Notes: a model not told the origin generated them from the sequence alone. A stretch of DNA of 64,000 nucleotides from Vibrio penaeicida (GCF_002933855.1 NZ_BFAQ01000049.1:78449-142448), one strand, 5' to 3'; numbered from the stretch's first letter, positions 1 through 9,670 are shown. Translations and numbers: made by a program.

Positions 1-2
1 AG

Positions 3-3000
3 AAATTGGAAGTCGTCGAACACGTAACAGGGCTAGACTTCGATCGTTTTACTAAATCCATGATGCTTTCCCAGGGGCAATTCGCTGCGTTTCTTAATGC
101 TAAAGAGTCTGAAAGAGCGGAGCTGCTAGAAGAGCTAACGGGTACCGAAATTTATGGGCTGATATCGGAACGTGTTCATCAACATTGGTCAGAATCCAAA
201 CAGAAGATGGTGGCGCTAGAGTCACAAGCACAAGGTGTGCAACTCCTCAGTGCGGAATATTGCAGTGAATTGAAAACGGAGCTCGATAGTTTGATTGCCC
301 TTCAATCCGACGCCAAATTGTCTAAACAGCAATTAGACATGAGCATCCGATGGAAGAATGATAAAGCGAGTTTGGAAAAAGAGCTTCAAAGTGCAGAAGT
401 TGCACTGGAAGCCGCACAGAAATCTCAATTAGAATCTCAAAATGACCTCGATAAGCTCTCGTTTTCTGAGCCCGCCGAACGCCTTCAACCACTCTATTCG
501 AAGTGTACCGAGCTGAATCAGTCGCACTCGCAGCAACAACTTGAAGTCACTGACTTAACGCGCGAAACGACGGAATTAGAAGAGGCATTCCAATCTCTCA
601 ATCGAAAGCTTGATGAATCCCAACAAGCACTCTTTAACGCAAAAAAAGAGCAGCATGATCTTGAAGATTTGATTACCCAGACGGTTTTACCGTTGGATAA
701 CCAAATGGAACAACTGGCTAATAAGATACAAACAGAATCAAAGTCAGTCGCACAATCCGAAGCCAAACTTAATGACGTGCAAGAGGAATTAAAGCGCATT
801 GAGCTATTGGCGGCATCTCAAAGTAATGAATTGCAAAGTACGGAGCTGTTTCTAAAGCAAAATGAAACGCTTGCTCAGGTTGCCCCAAACTTAGAGAAGT
901 GGAAAGTACAAACCTCTCTTATTCAGAACCAATGGCAGGAAAGCCAACACCTAATCCAAAAGCTAAATCAGGCAGAGTTTGAGCTCAGTGAGTATGTAAA
1001 GAAAAAGAGCCAGTTAGAGTCAGAAAAGTCGCAGCTCACCCCTGCTTATGAACAGCTGAATGACGAAGAAACGAAAGCCACCGCCGCTTTTCAGGCACTT
1101 TGTCAAAATGGCACGGTCGAGAATCTGGAATCAGGGCTAGAGAAGCTAAATCAACAGCTAATTTTGACGTTACAGCTTCAGCATAGTCAGGAGCGCTGGA
1201 GTGAGCTAAACAATGAGAAACGAAATCTCGATCAGGATCGAGATAAGCAGAAATCAGATCTCGCAGTATTGCTTACACAGCGCGATAACATGCGAGCACA
1301 ATACAAGTCTCAGAATCAACTGGTACAATCCCTTCACCAGTTGGTGTCTCAAGAGGAACATTTGGCAGTGTACCGCGCTCAATTGTCTCCGGATACCCCT
1401 TGTCCTCTGTGCGGTGGCCTAGAGCACCCTATATTGGAAAATGGTATTGAAGCACTACCTGAAACCGTGTCAAAAAAGCGTGAAGCAGAAAGACAACTCG
1501 AAGAGATTAAACAATCTGGCGAAGCACTTTCGGTTCAAGTGAGCACGTTAGAACGTCACCAAAAAGAGAACCAAGAGAAAGCCGATTCATTTCAAGTTGA
1601 GCTAGGGAAAATTGCTTCTGAGTGGTATCAGAAAGTACCAAATCTGGAAGTGCCGATTTCTATTGAAGATACAAACAGCGCATTGAATGCAGTTAAAGGT
1701 TTGGAACAAAGAATTACGTTTACCAAAACACACCTTTCACAGAATAAATCCGCATTCAAAGAGTTAGAACACACTCAAAAGCGCAAAAATGAGCTATCTG
1801 AAAAATTACAGCAATTAGATGGGCGGTTGCAGTTACTGGATAAAGACTTACAAATGTCCGAGTCAATGACCAAAGAATTACTCGCTAGATCTCAGGGCTT
1901 AACTAAAGAAACACAAACAGCCGAACACGAGTTTAAACACCAGGTTGAATCTTTAGGGCTGAGTTTTCCTTCTCAAAACACCCAACAGTGGTTTGAAGGA
2001 TTGGAAAAACAAATTTCAGAGTATCAACAGTCCACTCAAAGGTTAGAAGAGTTAAAGCAGAGCATCGCGGTTACTCAAAACCACTCCGATACTTTGGCAA
2101 AGCAGAAAGCAGAATTATCGAATGAACTAAACGTCCAGCTTCAGCAAGTAAAAAATACAGAGCATGCTCTGACTGAGGTTAAGTCGAAGCGTTTTGAAGC
2201 CTTTAAAGACAAGGTGGTTACGAATGAACGAAATCAAATTCGTGAAAAAGTGACGACTCTAGATAGCTTGCACAAAAGTATTGATGGTCAGCTAAAATTG
2301 TCTCAAGAAAAACTAGCGAACGCGCTAGGCAAAAAATCGACCTTGATTACAAACCTAGATGTCACAGAAAAATCGCTTAAAGAAGCCGAAAGCACTTGGC
2401 TAACAGCTCTAGAAACGAGCCCATTTGAGAACACAGAAGCGTACCAAGCCGCGCTGTTGTCTGAGGACGAAAAAGGCAGATTAAAGGCGCTTCAACAAAG
2501 CCTTAGCCATGCTATCACGCAGTCTCAAACGCTACTTGGAAGTTGCAAAAAGAAACTGAGTGAAATGAATGAGCACGTAAATGCCCTCGAATGGGATAAA
2601 GACAGTTTAGAGGCGCTTACTTTTAAACTGGAGGAAGTTCAGCAAGCTTTGGATCTACGAACCAAGCGGGAAGGGGAAATTAACCAAGAGTTGGCATCGG
2701 ATCAGCAAAGACGAAATGATCAGGCGGCGCTTTTTGAAGAAATAGATAGCTACCGGGTCGTCTACGATGATATCCAGTATCTGCATTCCATGATTGGTTC
2801 CCAAAAAGGCGATAAATTCAGAAAGTTCGCACAAGGTTTAACGCTCGATAACTTGATTCATCTGGCGAATAAGCAGCTTTCTCGCTTGTACGGTCGATAT
2901 CAATTGCAACGCAAGCAAGGTGAAGGCTTAGAGCTCAGTGTGCTGGATTTATGGCAAGGCGACAGTGAACGCGATACCAAAACACTGTCTGGTGGAGAAA

Positions 3001-3278
3001 GCTTCTTGGTGAGCCTAGCATTAGCGCTGGCTTTATCCGATCTTGTGAGTCACAAGACGAGTATCGACTCATTATTCTTAGATGAAGGCTTTGGTACATT
3101 GGATGCGCAAACTTTGGATATAGCATTGGATGCTTTGGATAGCTTAAACGCGTCTGGAAAAATGATCGGTGTTATTAGCCATATTGAGGCGATGAAAGAA
3201 CGTATTCCGGTTCAATTAAAAGTGTCTAAGAAAAGTGGGCTTGGCATCAGTGAGCTCGCATCCGAATATCGAGTATAA
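3..3278 (+). CDS. sbcC: Exonuclease SbcC, 5' end outside the window
   Basis: This is the large SMC-like ATPase subunit of the SbcCD nuclease, which opens DNA hairpins and processes double-strand ends. The frame is open to the window edge, so the N-terminal Walker A region is missing and about 1091 residues are visible. The visible start resembles the segment just after the SbcC N-lobe (LSQGQFAAFLNA). Long Glu/Lys/Gln-rich coiled coils flank a zinc hook (CPLCGG, Cys codons near base 1401). The C-terminal lobe has the ABC signature LSGGESF and Walker B LFLDEGFGTLD. sbcD would be expected just upstream, but it is not in view. The family call is secure. The true start cannot be seen. Confidence 0.96.
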   Translation, partial: KLEVVEHVTGLDFDRFTKSMMLSQGQFAAFLNAKESERAELLEELTGTEIYGLISERVHQHWSESKQKMVALESQAQGVQLLSAEYCSELKTELDSLIALQSDAKLSKQQLDMSIRWKNDKASLEKELQSAEVALEAAQKSQLESQNDLDKLSFSEPAERLQPLYSKCTELNQSHSQQQLEVTDLTRETTELEEAFQSLNRKLDESQQALFNAKKEQHDLEDLITQTVLPLDNQMEQLANKIQTESKSVAQSEAKLNDVQEELKRIELLAASQSNELQSTELFLKQNETLAQVAPNLEKWKVQTSLIQNQWQESQHLIQKLNQAEFELSEYVKKKSQLESEKSQLTPAYEQLNDEETKATAAFQALCQNGTVENLESGLEKLNQQLILTLQLQHSQERWSELNNEKRNLDQDRDKQKSDLAVLLTQRDNMRAQYKSQNQLVQSLHQLVSQEEHLAVYRAQLSPDTPCPLCGGLEHPILENGIEALPETVSKKREAERQLEEIKQSGEALSVQVSTLERHQKENQEKADSFQVELGKIASEWYQKVPNLEVPISIEDTNSALNAVKGLEQRITFTKTHLSQNKSAFKELEHTQKRKNELSEKLQQLDGRLQLLDKDLQMSESMTKELLARSQGLTKETQTAEHEFKHQVESLGLSFPSQNTQQWFEGLEKQISEYQQSTQRLEELKQSIAVTQNHSDTLAKQKAELSNELNVQLQQVKNTEHALTEVKSKRFEAFKDKVVTNERNQIREKVTTLDSLHKSIDGQLKLSQEKLANALGKKSTLITNLDVTEKSLKEAESTWLTALETSPFENTEAYQAALLSEDEKGRLKALQQSLSHAITQSQTLLGSCKKKLSEMNEHVNALEWDKDSLEALTFKLEEVQQALDLRTKREGEINQELASDQQRRNDQAALFEEIDSYRVVYDDIQYLHSMIGSQKGDKFRKFAQGLTLDNLIHLANKQLSRLYGRYQLQRKQGEGLELSVLDLWQGDSERDTKTLSGGESFLVSLALALALSDLVSHKTSIDSLFLDEGFGTLDAQTLDIALDALDSLNASGKMIGVISHIEAMKERIPVQLKVSKKSGLGISELASEYRV

Positions 3279-3306
3279 ATTGGCATATTAGGGTTTAGAA
3301 CAAATA

Positions 3307-3759
3307 ATGACGAAGAAAGAGATAGAGAGCGGAAAAGTTCTACAATTGGAAAATCAATTTTGCTTTCCACTTTATAGCGCTACCAATGCCGTGGTACGTG
3401 CTTATCGCCCGCTGCTAGAAAAGCTCGATCTTACCTATCCACAATATCTGGTTATGATGGTGCTTTGGTCGCAAAATGGTATTAATGTCAAAGAGCTAGG
3501 CAATAAACTCTATTTAGATTCAGGTACACTTACGCCATTGCTGAAGCGGCTTTCGGCCAAACGGCTGGTGGAAAGGCGGCGAGCACAACATGACGAGCGT
3601 GTGAGAGAGCTGCACCTAACCGAGCAAGGACATGAACTGAAGTTAGAAGCTCAAAAAGTGCCAAGCGCCATGCTGTGTGCTTTAGACATGGATCTTGAAG
3701 ATTTGATTCAAATGAAGCAGCTATGTGAAAAACTGCTCAATAAGCTCGATCGCGACTAA
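3307..3759 (+). CDS. ohrR: MarR-family regulator, OhrR-like
   Basis: A winged-helix repressor of 150 residues. The N-terminus LENQFCFPLYSA matches the OhrR subgroup, where the single N-terminal Cys (residue 19 here) senses organic hydroperoxides. The wHTH region follows (VKELGNKLYLDSGTLTPLLK), and the wing carries the RRRAQHDER-type basic stretch. OhrR normally represses ohr, encoding organic hydroperoxide reductase. No ohr gene lies beside it here; the next gene, 33 bases downstream, is a FAH-family enzyme. It starts 28 bases after sbcC, so read-through from sbcC is possible. The subgroup call rests on the Cys context and overall match; the target gene is unknown. Confidence 0.85.
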   Translation: MTKKEIESGKVLQLENQFCFPLYSATNAVVRAYRPLLEKLDLTYPQYLVMMVLWSQNGINVKELGNKLYLDSGTLTPLLKRLSAKRLVERRRAQHDERVRELHLTEQGHELKLEAQKVPSAMLCALDMDLEDLIQMKQLCEKLLNKLDRD

Positions 3760-3792
3760 CTTTAGGATTAACCATTAACTCAAGGATTAGCG

Positions 3793-4407
3793 ATGAACAC
3801 CATTCAGGTTGAACAACGGACAGTGACACCTTCAAAGATACTATGTGTTGGTCGAAATTATTCAGAACATATTGCTGAGCTGAACAACAGTGTTCCAGAC
3901 CAAATGGTGGTGTTCAATAAACCCAATAGTTCTATTAGTTCTACGCTCCACTCATTCCACGGTGAAACGCTTCACTACGAAGGAGAAATTTGCTTTGTGA
4001 TAATGGAAGGTAAGCTTAGCTATGTTGGATTTGGGTTGGATTTAACCAAGCGAACACTTCAATCTAATCTGAAAGGCAAAGGGCTACCATGGGAGAGAGC
4101 AAAGGCATTTGATGGCAGTGCTGTATTCAGTCGATTTGTCCCTATTTCTCAGCGAGATTTACCCAATTTGACCTTAGAACTCTTCATAAACTGTGTTCGT
4201 GTTCAGTCTGGTGGCACTAAAGATATGCTCTATCCGCCGCTTCAAATTTTGGATGAGCTGCAAAGTTACACCAGTTTGGAGGATGGCGATGTCATTATGA
4301 CGGGCACGCCAAAAGGAGTCGGAACCATTGAAAAGGGCGATCTCTTTTTAGCGCGCATTAAATGCCAAGATAAAACATTGATCGAAACGGAATGGGTAGC
4401 AAAATAG
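3793..4407 (+). CDS. Fumarylacetoacetate hydrolase family protein
   Basis: A small single-domain FAH-fold enzyme (204 residues) of the YcgM/FAHD1 type. These are divalent-metal-dependent hydrolases or decarboxylases acting on beta-diketo or oxo acids, such as acylpyruvates or oxaloacetate. The N-terminal CVGRNYSEHIAEL matches the family start, HYEGEICFVI supplies the acidic metal ligands, and MTGTPKGVG is the conserved C-terminal signature. An AAGGA sequence stands upstream of the ATG. The gene follows the OhrR-like regulator by 33 bases and may share its transcript. The substrate cannot be told from the sequence. Confidence 0.88.
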   Translation: MNTIQVEQRTVTPSKILCVGRNYSEHIAELNNSVPDQMVVFNKPNSSISSTLHSFHGETLHYEGEICFVIMEGKLSYVGFGLDLTKRTLQSNLKGKGLPWERAKAFDGSAVFSRFVPISQRDLPNLTLELFINCVRVQSGGTKDMLYPPLQILDELQSYTSLEDGDVIMTGTPKGVGTIEKGDLFLARIKCQDKTLIETEWVAK

Positions 4408-4461
4408 CACTATCCCGTTGCTGCTATCTTATGTTTCTGGATCATGCGCAGTAAAGCGACG

Positions 4462-4839
4462 CTAGATAGGAAGTGGTGTGGAAACATCAACAAGAACACC
4501 AGCCGGGTCTTCTAATAATAGCCTTTTTTGACCATAAAATGTGGGTTCAGGCGTTTGAAGAACAACGTAATTTTTCTGTTCGGCGGCTTTAAATACAGCG
4601 TCGACATCTTCGACGACAAGAGTAACAAATAAGCCACTAGCTGCTCCCTGATATCGAGGGGGAACCAATTCATGTTCTGCTGTGATAAGCCCCAATTCAA
4701 CATTGCTTTTGGGGTGGACCAACTGGATAAACCACTCACTTTCAAAGCCTACATTAAACCCAAACAGTGTTTGATAAAATTGTTTAGATGCGAGTAAGTT
4801 GTGGGTACAAAGTGTGGTCATCAATCGATCAACAGACAT
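4462..4839 (-). CDS. VOC (glyoxalase/bleomycin-resistance fold) protein
   Basis: A small cytoplasmic protein of about 125 residues with the paired beta-alpha-beta-beta-beta repeats of the vicinal oxygen chelate fold. The N-terminal half contains the typical helix (NLLASKQFYQTLFGFNV), and the C-terminal half ends with LLEDPAGVLVDV, as in glyoxalase-like proteins. The frame is open to 4854 with a TTG, but an AAAGGAA sequence favours one of the two adjacent ATGs at 4842 and 4839; I used 4839. It converges on the FAH gene. The substrate and metal are not predictable, so glyoxalase activity itself should not be assumed. Confidence 0.82.
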   Translation of the reverse strand: MSVDRLMTTLCTHNLLASKQFYQTLFGFNVGFESEWFIQLVHPKSNVELGLITAEHELVPPRYQGAASGLFVTLVVEDVDAVFKAAEQKNYVVLQTPEPTFYGQKRLLLEDPAGVLVDVSTPLPI

Positions 4840-5137
4840 CATGTTTCCTTTCAAATTGTCTACTCGGGTGTAATTCTAGCACCGAGATAAAAGAGCGAGC
4901 GTAGCGTTAGCCTACCCAAACTTTGTAACATATATCAGCTAATGAAGTAAGGGTCTCATATTAAGGAACAACTAAGTGATTATGTTCAATTATACGCAGT
5001 GCTATAAATATAAATTACTGAAATTAAAGGTGTAATTAAATATTGGGTAGGGTGGTGTTATCTAAAAATTCGTGCATGAGGTCACAAATAGTCAACATTA
5101 TATGTGCAAGTATGTTTTTCAACACATGAAGTGAGCG

Positions 5138-6112
5138 ATGAAAGTTAAAAGGATGTTTACGAAAAATGCAGTAGCAATGGCTACGATATTGGTACTTTCG
5201 GGGTGCTCTAACGTGCCGGAAAATAAAGTTGCAGATTTTAGCCAGTCTGCGACCAACATGCTTGAACATGTATCTGGGGTCGTTAGTGAATACAATCAGG
5301 CGAAATCTCACCGTGATCTCACCCATCTTGCCGCTAAATATAATGGTTCCTCTAAAGCAAAGCTAAATTCCGATGAGTTTGAGCCTTTAGCAACTTACCA
5401 ACTTCCAGAAAATTCTCCCATTATTGCAATATCAAAAGCGCTTCTCGCTTATTCCAAAGCACTTAATGATTTGGCTTCTGCCAACAATGGGGTGGATGCG
5501 GAGTTGGCAGCTTTGAATTTGTATCAAGCCGCAGAGTCGTCACAATGGGTTAGCCTGCCCATACCAAAAGAAAAGGAAGGGATAGCTCAAAGTGCGCTGG
5601 TGGCTCTGGTTGGAAGCTACAGTGAAGAAAAAAAGCAGCGGGCGCTTAAAAAAGTCATTACAAACTCTGATGCAATCGTTTCTCAGCTTAGCTTTAGGCT
5701 TATCGAACTGATTGAAGAACATCAGATTGGCACGGCAATTTATCTATCGCGCTCATACGTTTTAAGCGAAGAAGTTCAGGATTTCAATCGAAGAGCAAAC
5801 ATTCGTCAGATACCACTAAAAGCCAGCCGAGAAGAGATAGAGCGATTGTATGCACAATGGGAAGAAATGGCTGCTACACCTATTCTCATACAGCAAACGA
5901 TCAAAGCTATTGATACATTCCGAATGAGCCATAATCAGGTGGCAGAAAGCCTCAATAGTGGAATGTTTACCAAGGCGACGTTGGTGCAAACTCAAGCTAG
6001 GATGAAAGATGTCACTTCGCGATTCAATACAACAAAAGGTTTACTAGAAAATTGTGAAGAAGGTGTTGAGGTCGTTGATAGTAAGCTAAGTTGCAAAGGA
6101 CAAAACAAATGA
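5138..6112 (+). CDS. Unknown lipoprotein
   Basis: I do not recognise the family. The first 23 residues form a lipoprotein signal peptide: a KVKR positive start, a hydrophobic core and the lipobox LVLSGC followed by Ser-Asn. The mature protein should therefore be membrane-anchored, probably in the outer membrane because no Asp follows the Cys. The rest (about 300 residues) is mostly helical and rich in Ala, Glu and Lys, with a C-terminal pair of cysteines (ENCEEGVEVVDSKLSCKG). The stop overlaps the start of the next gene in an ATGA, indicating translational coupling. Both products probably belong to one process, which is unknown. Confidence 0.75.
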   Translation: MKVKRMFTKNAVAMATILVLSGCSNVPENKVADFSQSATNMLEHVSGVVSEYNQAKSHRDLTHLAAKYNGSSKAKLNSDEFEPLATYQLPENSPIIAISKALLAYSKALNDLASANNGVDAELAALNLYQAAESSQWVSLPIPKEKEGIAQSALVALVGSYSEEKKQRALKKVITNSDAIVSQLSFRLIELIEEHQIGTAIYLSRSYVLSEEVQDFNRRANIRQIPLKASREEIERLYAQWEEMAATPILIQQTIKAIDTFRMSHNQVAESLNSGMFTKATLVQTQARMKDVTSRFNTTKGLLENCEEGVEVVDSKLSCKGQNK

Positions 6113-6420
6113 CGGACGCCGTATTTAAAGAGATTCAAGCTAGTATGAAGGCGCTTAACCGAGCAGCGCAATCAGCAACTGGTGACGAACAATTCGAGAT
6201 TCGAGATCAACAGCACACGCTGTTTATACGGCTGGATCGTTGGGTATTAGCAAAATCGGAGAAACCTTCCAATGAGGTCGCGATTGCCATCGATCTGCTA
6301 AAGCAGCAGCAAAAAGCCGCGATGGAAGCAGAAGACGCTCTGGATTCTCACGCCAAACTGTTGGAGATATCTAAGAAGGTTATTGAGGCCATTGATAAAA
6401 TTTTGGACGCAGTAGTTTGA
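6109..6420 (+). CDS. Unknown small helical protein coupled to the lipoprotein gene
   Basis: A predicted soluble, all-helical protein of 103 residues without a signal peptide. The frame is open from a TTG at 6091, but the ATG at 6109 overlaps the preceding stop (ATGA) and has AAAGGA just upstream, so I chose it. The composition is heptad-like with many Ala, Glu and Lys residues (LLKQQQKAAMEAEDALDSHAKLLEI), suggesting a coiled coil or four-helix bundle. The tight coupling to an exported lipoprotein is odd for a cytoplasmic product. Function unknown. Confidence 0.7.
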   Translation: MTDAVFKEIQASMKALNRAAQSATGDEQFEIRDQQHTLFIRLDRWVLAKSEKPSNEVAIAIDLLKQQQKAAMEAEDALDSHAKLLEISKKVIEAIDKILDAVV

Positions 6421-6422
6421 GT

Positions 6423-6453
6423 ATACCCAAGTATCTTGAGGCCACTTGGGTAT
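6423..6453. repeat. ATACCCAAGT palindromic repeat
   Basis: Perfect 10-base arms (ATACCCAAGT at 6423-6432 and ACTTGGGTAT at 6444-6453) enclose an 11-base loop. It lies between two convergent genes, so its RNA hairpin could end or protect both transcripts. It has no clear U-tract. Related copies lie at 12791-12814 and 23974-24021. Confidence 0.75.
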
Positions 6454-6508
6454 CGGTTTGAATGAGTAAAGATTAGGGTGTATTAACCCTAATCTCTATC
6501 CAACCTTT

Positions 6509-9500
6509 CTACATCAAAGTCAGGTGGTCTATGAGCGTCACGACGTTTTTATGCCCTCGAACAATGATTCTCGCTTCAAAAACACCAGATGGAAGCGACA
6601 CCTTGTATGAACTTAAATTATCAGTAGATGCCGGCGCATAACGATTTTTTCCCGGTCCACTCTTTCCGTTTCCTACCCCAGGATTATCAGAATAACTGCC
6701 GTTGTAGTTTTGCCCAGTAGGTAATCCACTTTTATGCAGTACTTTTGCGTCGTTCCACTGGCTTCCCACACGGTACTGGATTGCAAGTTCGCCGACTTTC
6801 TCTTGGTTATAGGATCCTAGTGATACGTTGATCTGTTTGATCTCTCGACTACTATTGCTGGTAAACGCGATGTTGGCGTTATTACCACGCAGTAATAGGG
6901 TTGAACGCCCATTGGTGTCTGTTTGATTACTTACCTTTACACTGACATTGCCGAAGTTTTTTTCGATGTTTTTCCCCCACGCCGCAGCATTGGCCTGTGC
7001 CGAACCAATTAGCTCGTCTTGGGTAAACGAGAGCGACAACATATTGCCAATCTGGAGTTGATTTCGAACAGACCAAGTGTGCCCTGTAATCCAATTACCA
7101 TCTACTTTACTGTCAACACGCCAATATAAAACTTCATGAGCATCATTTATCTCCACTGTCCGAGTTCGAGAAGTCCCCAACACTTGGGAAAATAAAGGAT
7201 GGCTAAGGGATGGCTCATAGCCATATACCAGTTTGAAGTTGGTGGCTTTATCATGTTCCCAAGCCAACGTTATAGGCTTATCGAAGAAAACGGCTTGACC
7301 GTTGTAAGGCGAATTCGTATAAGCAGGGTAAACACCTTGAGCAATTTGTGAGACTTGTGCAGGAGACAAAGCATAAGTGAAAATCTGTACGTCATCGACG
7401 TCCATGTTTTTGGAGAGGAAGTCCGTTGATGTTTCCCAGATACTCGGATTTTTCTTCCCAGCATCGGAGTTTGTGGTTCTCATAAACCAAGGACCATAAG
7501 ACTCTGTATGCAAATCTCTCCCGGAACTGTACCAATAATGTGTTCCACCAGGATAAATCCCCCCAAAGTTTGCAGGCAAAGGTACATCTTCAACAAAGTG
7601 AGTCGGGTTGTTGTCTAATGCCATTGGGATAGCCACACCATCGACGTAAGTCGTCACTGTGTTCGCTTCTCGGTTGATTACCCAAGTGATGATGTGTGGT
7701 TTATTGTCATTCACTGTGACAGCATCTGGAGAGGCAAATGCATGGATCTCATGTGGGCGTTGGCGAAAGTTTTGCTGAGTAAAGAATTGACGACCTACAA
7801 GCGTCCATCCTAGCCCTTTAGCAGGGGAGCCGCTCAAAGCAACGCGATGCTGATTTCCGTTAAAGTAAGATAAAGCGTAGCCATCATCGAGTTTTCCTTG
7901 CCCTATCAATGAAAGCTCTTGGATTGTTTTGTGAAAGTCACCATTACTTTCACGAGACACAAAATCGCCGTCTTGCGTGAGTACTAGAGAAACCGAAAAG
8001 CTGGACTGACCGGGGGCGAGATCGTGCGGCATATAGTCGCGCAACGTCATCGTGTTGTTTTTTTCATAAACGGTATCGTATCCTCCTTCTTTTAACACCT
8101 GCTGGGTAAACCCTAAGTTAGGGTATTTAGGGTTGCGGTGAAGAAGGGAAACAAACTGTTCTTTGCCGGCAAGATTATGTGCTTGGTCGACTGGGGTCGT
8201 TTTAAAATCTTTGGTGTTATAGGGTTCTAGGTCCGTGTGACGAGTAAATTGACTTTTCTTAAAAAAGGCAACTCTAGAGTCGGATATGACTTTTACATGG
8301 ACTTCAGATTCATCTTTCATTCCCGTGTCATCAATGATGGTGTAGTGAAAGTGGTCATCTCCAACAAACCCTTTAGGCGCTTGGTAGGTGGTTTTACCAT
8401 TGGGTTCCCAAGAGATACTGCCATAGGCAAGTGAGCGCGAATCCATACTATGAATTTTGATTGTACCTCCAGACAGTGGACCGTTGGCATCAAAATCATT
8501 GTCCAATACATTGAGAGTAGCTTGACCATCTCGCGATACATCAACGTGATCGATATTCGCGTTAGGGCTTATAGGGGATTGCAAAGCTCCTACAATTGTT
8601 CCTCGTGTTGCTGCTGGAGAAGATTTGATCACAGATATCGCGTTGGTTGGGATCAGCTCTACAGCACCCATGACACTGTTGGTTTCTACTCCGATATCAT
8701 GCCCCAAATTAAATGCGTGACCGACTTCATGTAGCGTGCACCAAGCCGATACGTTGAATTCACAGAAGCTGGTTAGCCCAGCGTTTGCCCCTGAGTTTTT
8801 TGGTCCAGTGAAATAGTGAAATAACGAGAACTTGCCTTTCAGTGCTCTTCTCAATGCCGTTTGTTGGTCTTTTTGAGCTATGTTCCCCGACTTTTGAGTG
8901 ATCAAGCCTCCGGGGTAACTGAAGCGAATCAGCGCATCTCTTGTAAACAAATAATCCAGTAAATTTGCCATGTAATCCATGCCACCAATGGCTGACTCTA
9001 GATTTTTGCTAAAGATCTTTGTGTAACTGTCTTCCGTTGCGTGGAAAGTGATGTCTGCTCTTTGTAGATAGAAATCCTTAATACTCGGTATTGGGCTGCC
9101 TAATGAGGGTTCAGGAAGTACGTGAGTGGTTGAGACTGGTCTCAAGTCTTCTGGCGATCGGTTCAGCGTTATAGATGAGCTTGCGACAACGGCTGATTTT
9201 GTTTTTACCTTTAGGTTTTTGATTTCCCAAGATTTGATGCCACCATAAAATACTTTGCCATAAAACAGATTATTACCATCGATATACCCAACTATGCTCG
9301 ATTCAGGTTGACCGACAACTCTACCCCTATAGCTGCGCACTTCAGGAACGTATTTGAGCGCTTCTATTTGGTTTGACTTGTCTGTGTTTAACACATAGAA
9401 GGCGGCATTTTCTTGCCTGACAGAAAATTTTTGCAGTTCCACAGTATGTGGTCGCCCCGCAACTTGAACGACAGCATTGAAAGAATAAGGCAGCAGTTCG

Positions 9501-9670
9501 TGATCAGAAACCTGGTGACCTGGTTGGGTCGGTTTAGTGGGCTTTTGAGTTCCTGGAGTAGTCGGTTTATTTCCATTTGCGCCAGCGTGAGAAGAAGAAG
9601 GTGAATCTCCTCCACAGCCTGATACAAGACTGCTCAGTAATAGTGTGAAAAGGAATGTTTTTAAATGCAT
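6509..9670 (-). CDS. Multidomain lipoprotein metalloprotease (metzincin-like)
   Basis: A large secreted lipoprotein of 1053 residues. The N-terminus has a lipobox (LVSGC, Cys19) followed by a low-complexity Ser/Pro/Thr/Gly linker to about residue 52. Residues about 55-345 form the protease region. HEVGHAFNLGH (314-324) places His314, His318 and His324 as zinc ligands with Glu315 as catalyst, and SVMG (Met334) fits a metzincin Met-turn. The usual Gly at the +7 position is Asn321. Residues about 365-462 look like a cadherin-like/VCBS repeat (TLNVLDNDFDANG). Residues about 555-780 resemble a LamG/concanavalin-type carbohydrate-binding fold. The last 180 residues are beta-rich and unassigned. It is probably a surface protease acting on glycosylated or matrix substrates. 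The protease call is good; the binding target is inference. Confidence 0.85.
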   Translation of the reverse strand: MHLKTFLFTLLLSSLVSGCGGDSPSSSHAGANGNKPTTPGTQKPTKPTQPGHQVSDHELLPYSFNAVVQVAGRPHTVELQKFSVRQENAAFYVLNTDKSNQIEALKYVPEVRSYRGRVVGQPESSIVGYIDGNNLFYGKVFYGGIKSWEIKNLKVKTKSAVVASSSITLNRSPEDLRPVSTTHVLPEPSLGSPIPSIKDFYLQRADITFHATEDSYTKIFSKNLESAIGGMDYMANLLDYLFTRDALIRFSYPGGLITQKSGNIAQKDQQTALRRALKGKFSLFHYFTGPKNSGANAGLTSFCEFNVSAWCTLHEVGHAFNLGHDIGVETNSVMGAVELIPTNAISVIKSSPAATRGTIVGALQSPISPNANIDHVDVSRDGQATLNVLDNDFDANGPLSGGTIKIHSMDSRSLAYGSISWEPNGKTTYQAPKGFVGDDHFHYTIIDDTGMKDESEVHVKVISDSRVAFFKKSQFTRHTDLEPYNTKDFKTTPVDQAHNLAGKEQFVSLLHRNPKYPNLGFTQQVLKEGGYDTVYEKNNTMTLRDYMPHDLAPGQSSFSVSLVLTQDGDFVSRESNGDFHKTIQELSLIGQGKLDDGYALSYFNGNQHRVALSGSPAKGLGWTLVGRQFFTQQNFRQRPHEIHAFASPDAVTVNDNKPHIITWVINREANTVTTYVDGVAIPMALDNNPTHFVEDVPLPANFGGIYPGGTHYWYSSGRDLHTESYGPWFMRTTNSDAGKKNPSIWETSTDFLSKNMDVDDVQIFTYALSPAQVSQIAQGVYPAYTNSPYNGQAVFFDKPITLAWEHDKATNFKLVYGYEPSLSHPLFSQVLGTSRTRTVEINDAHEVLYWRVDSKVDGNWITGHTWSVRNQLQIGNMLSLSFTQDELIGSAQANAAAWGKNIEKNFGNVSVKVSNQTDTNGRSTLLLRGNNANIAFTSNSSREIKQINVSLGSYNQEKVGELAIQYRVGSQWNDAKVLHKSGLPTGQNYNGSYSDNPGVGNGKSGPGKNRYAPASTDNLSSYKVSLPSGVFEARIIVRGHKNVVTLIDHLTLM

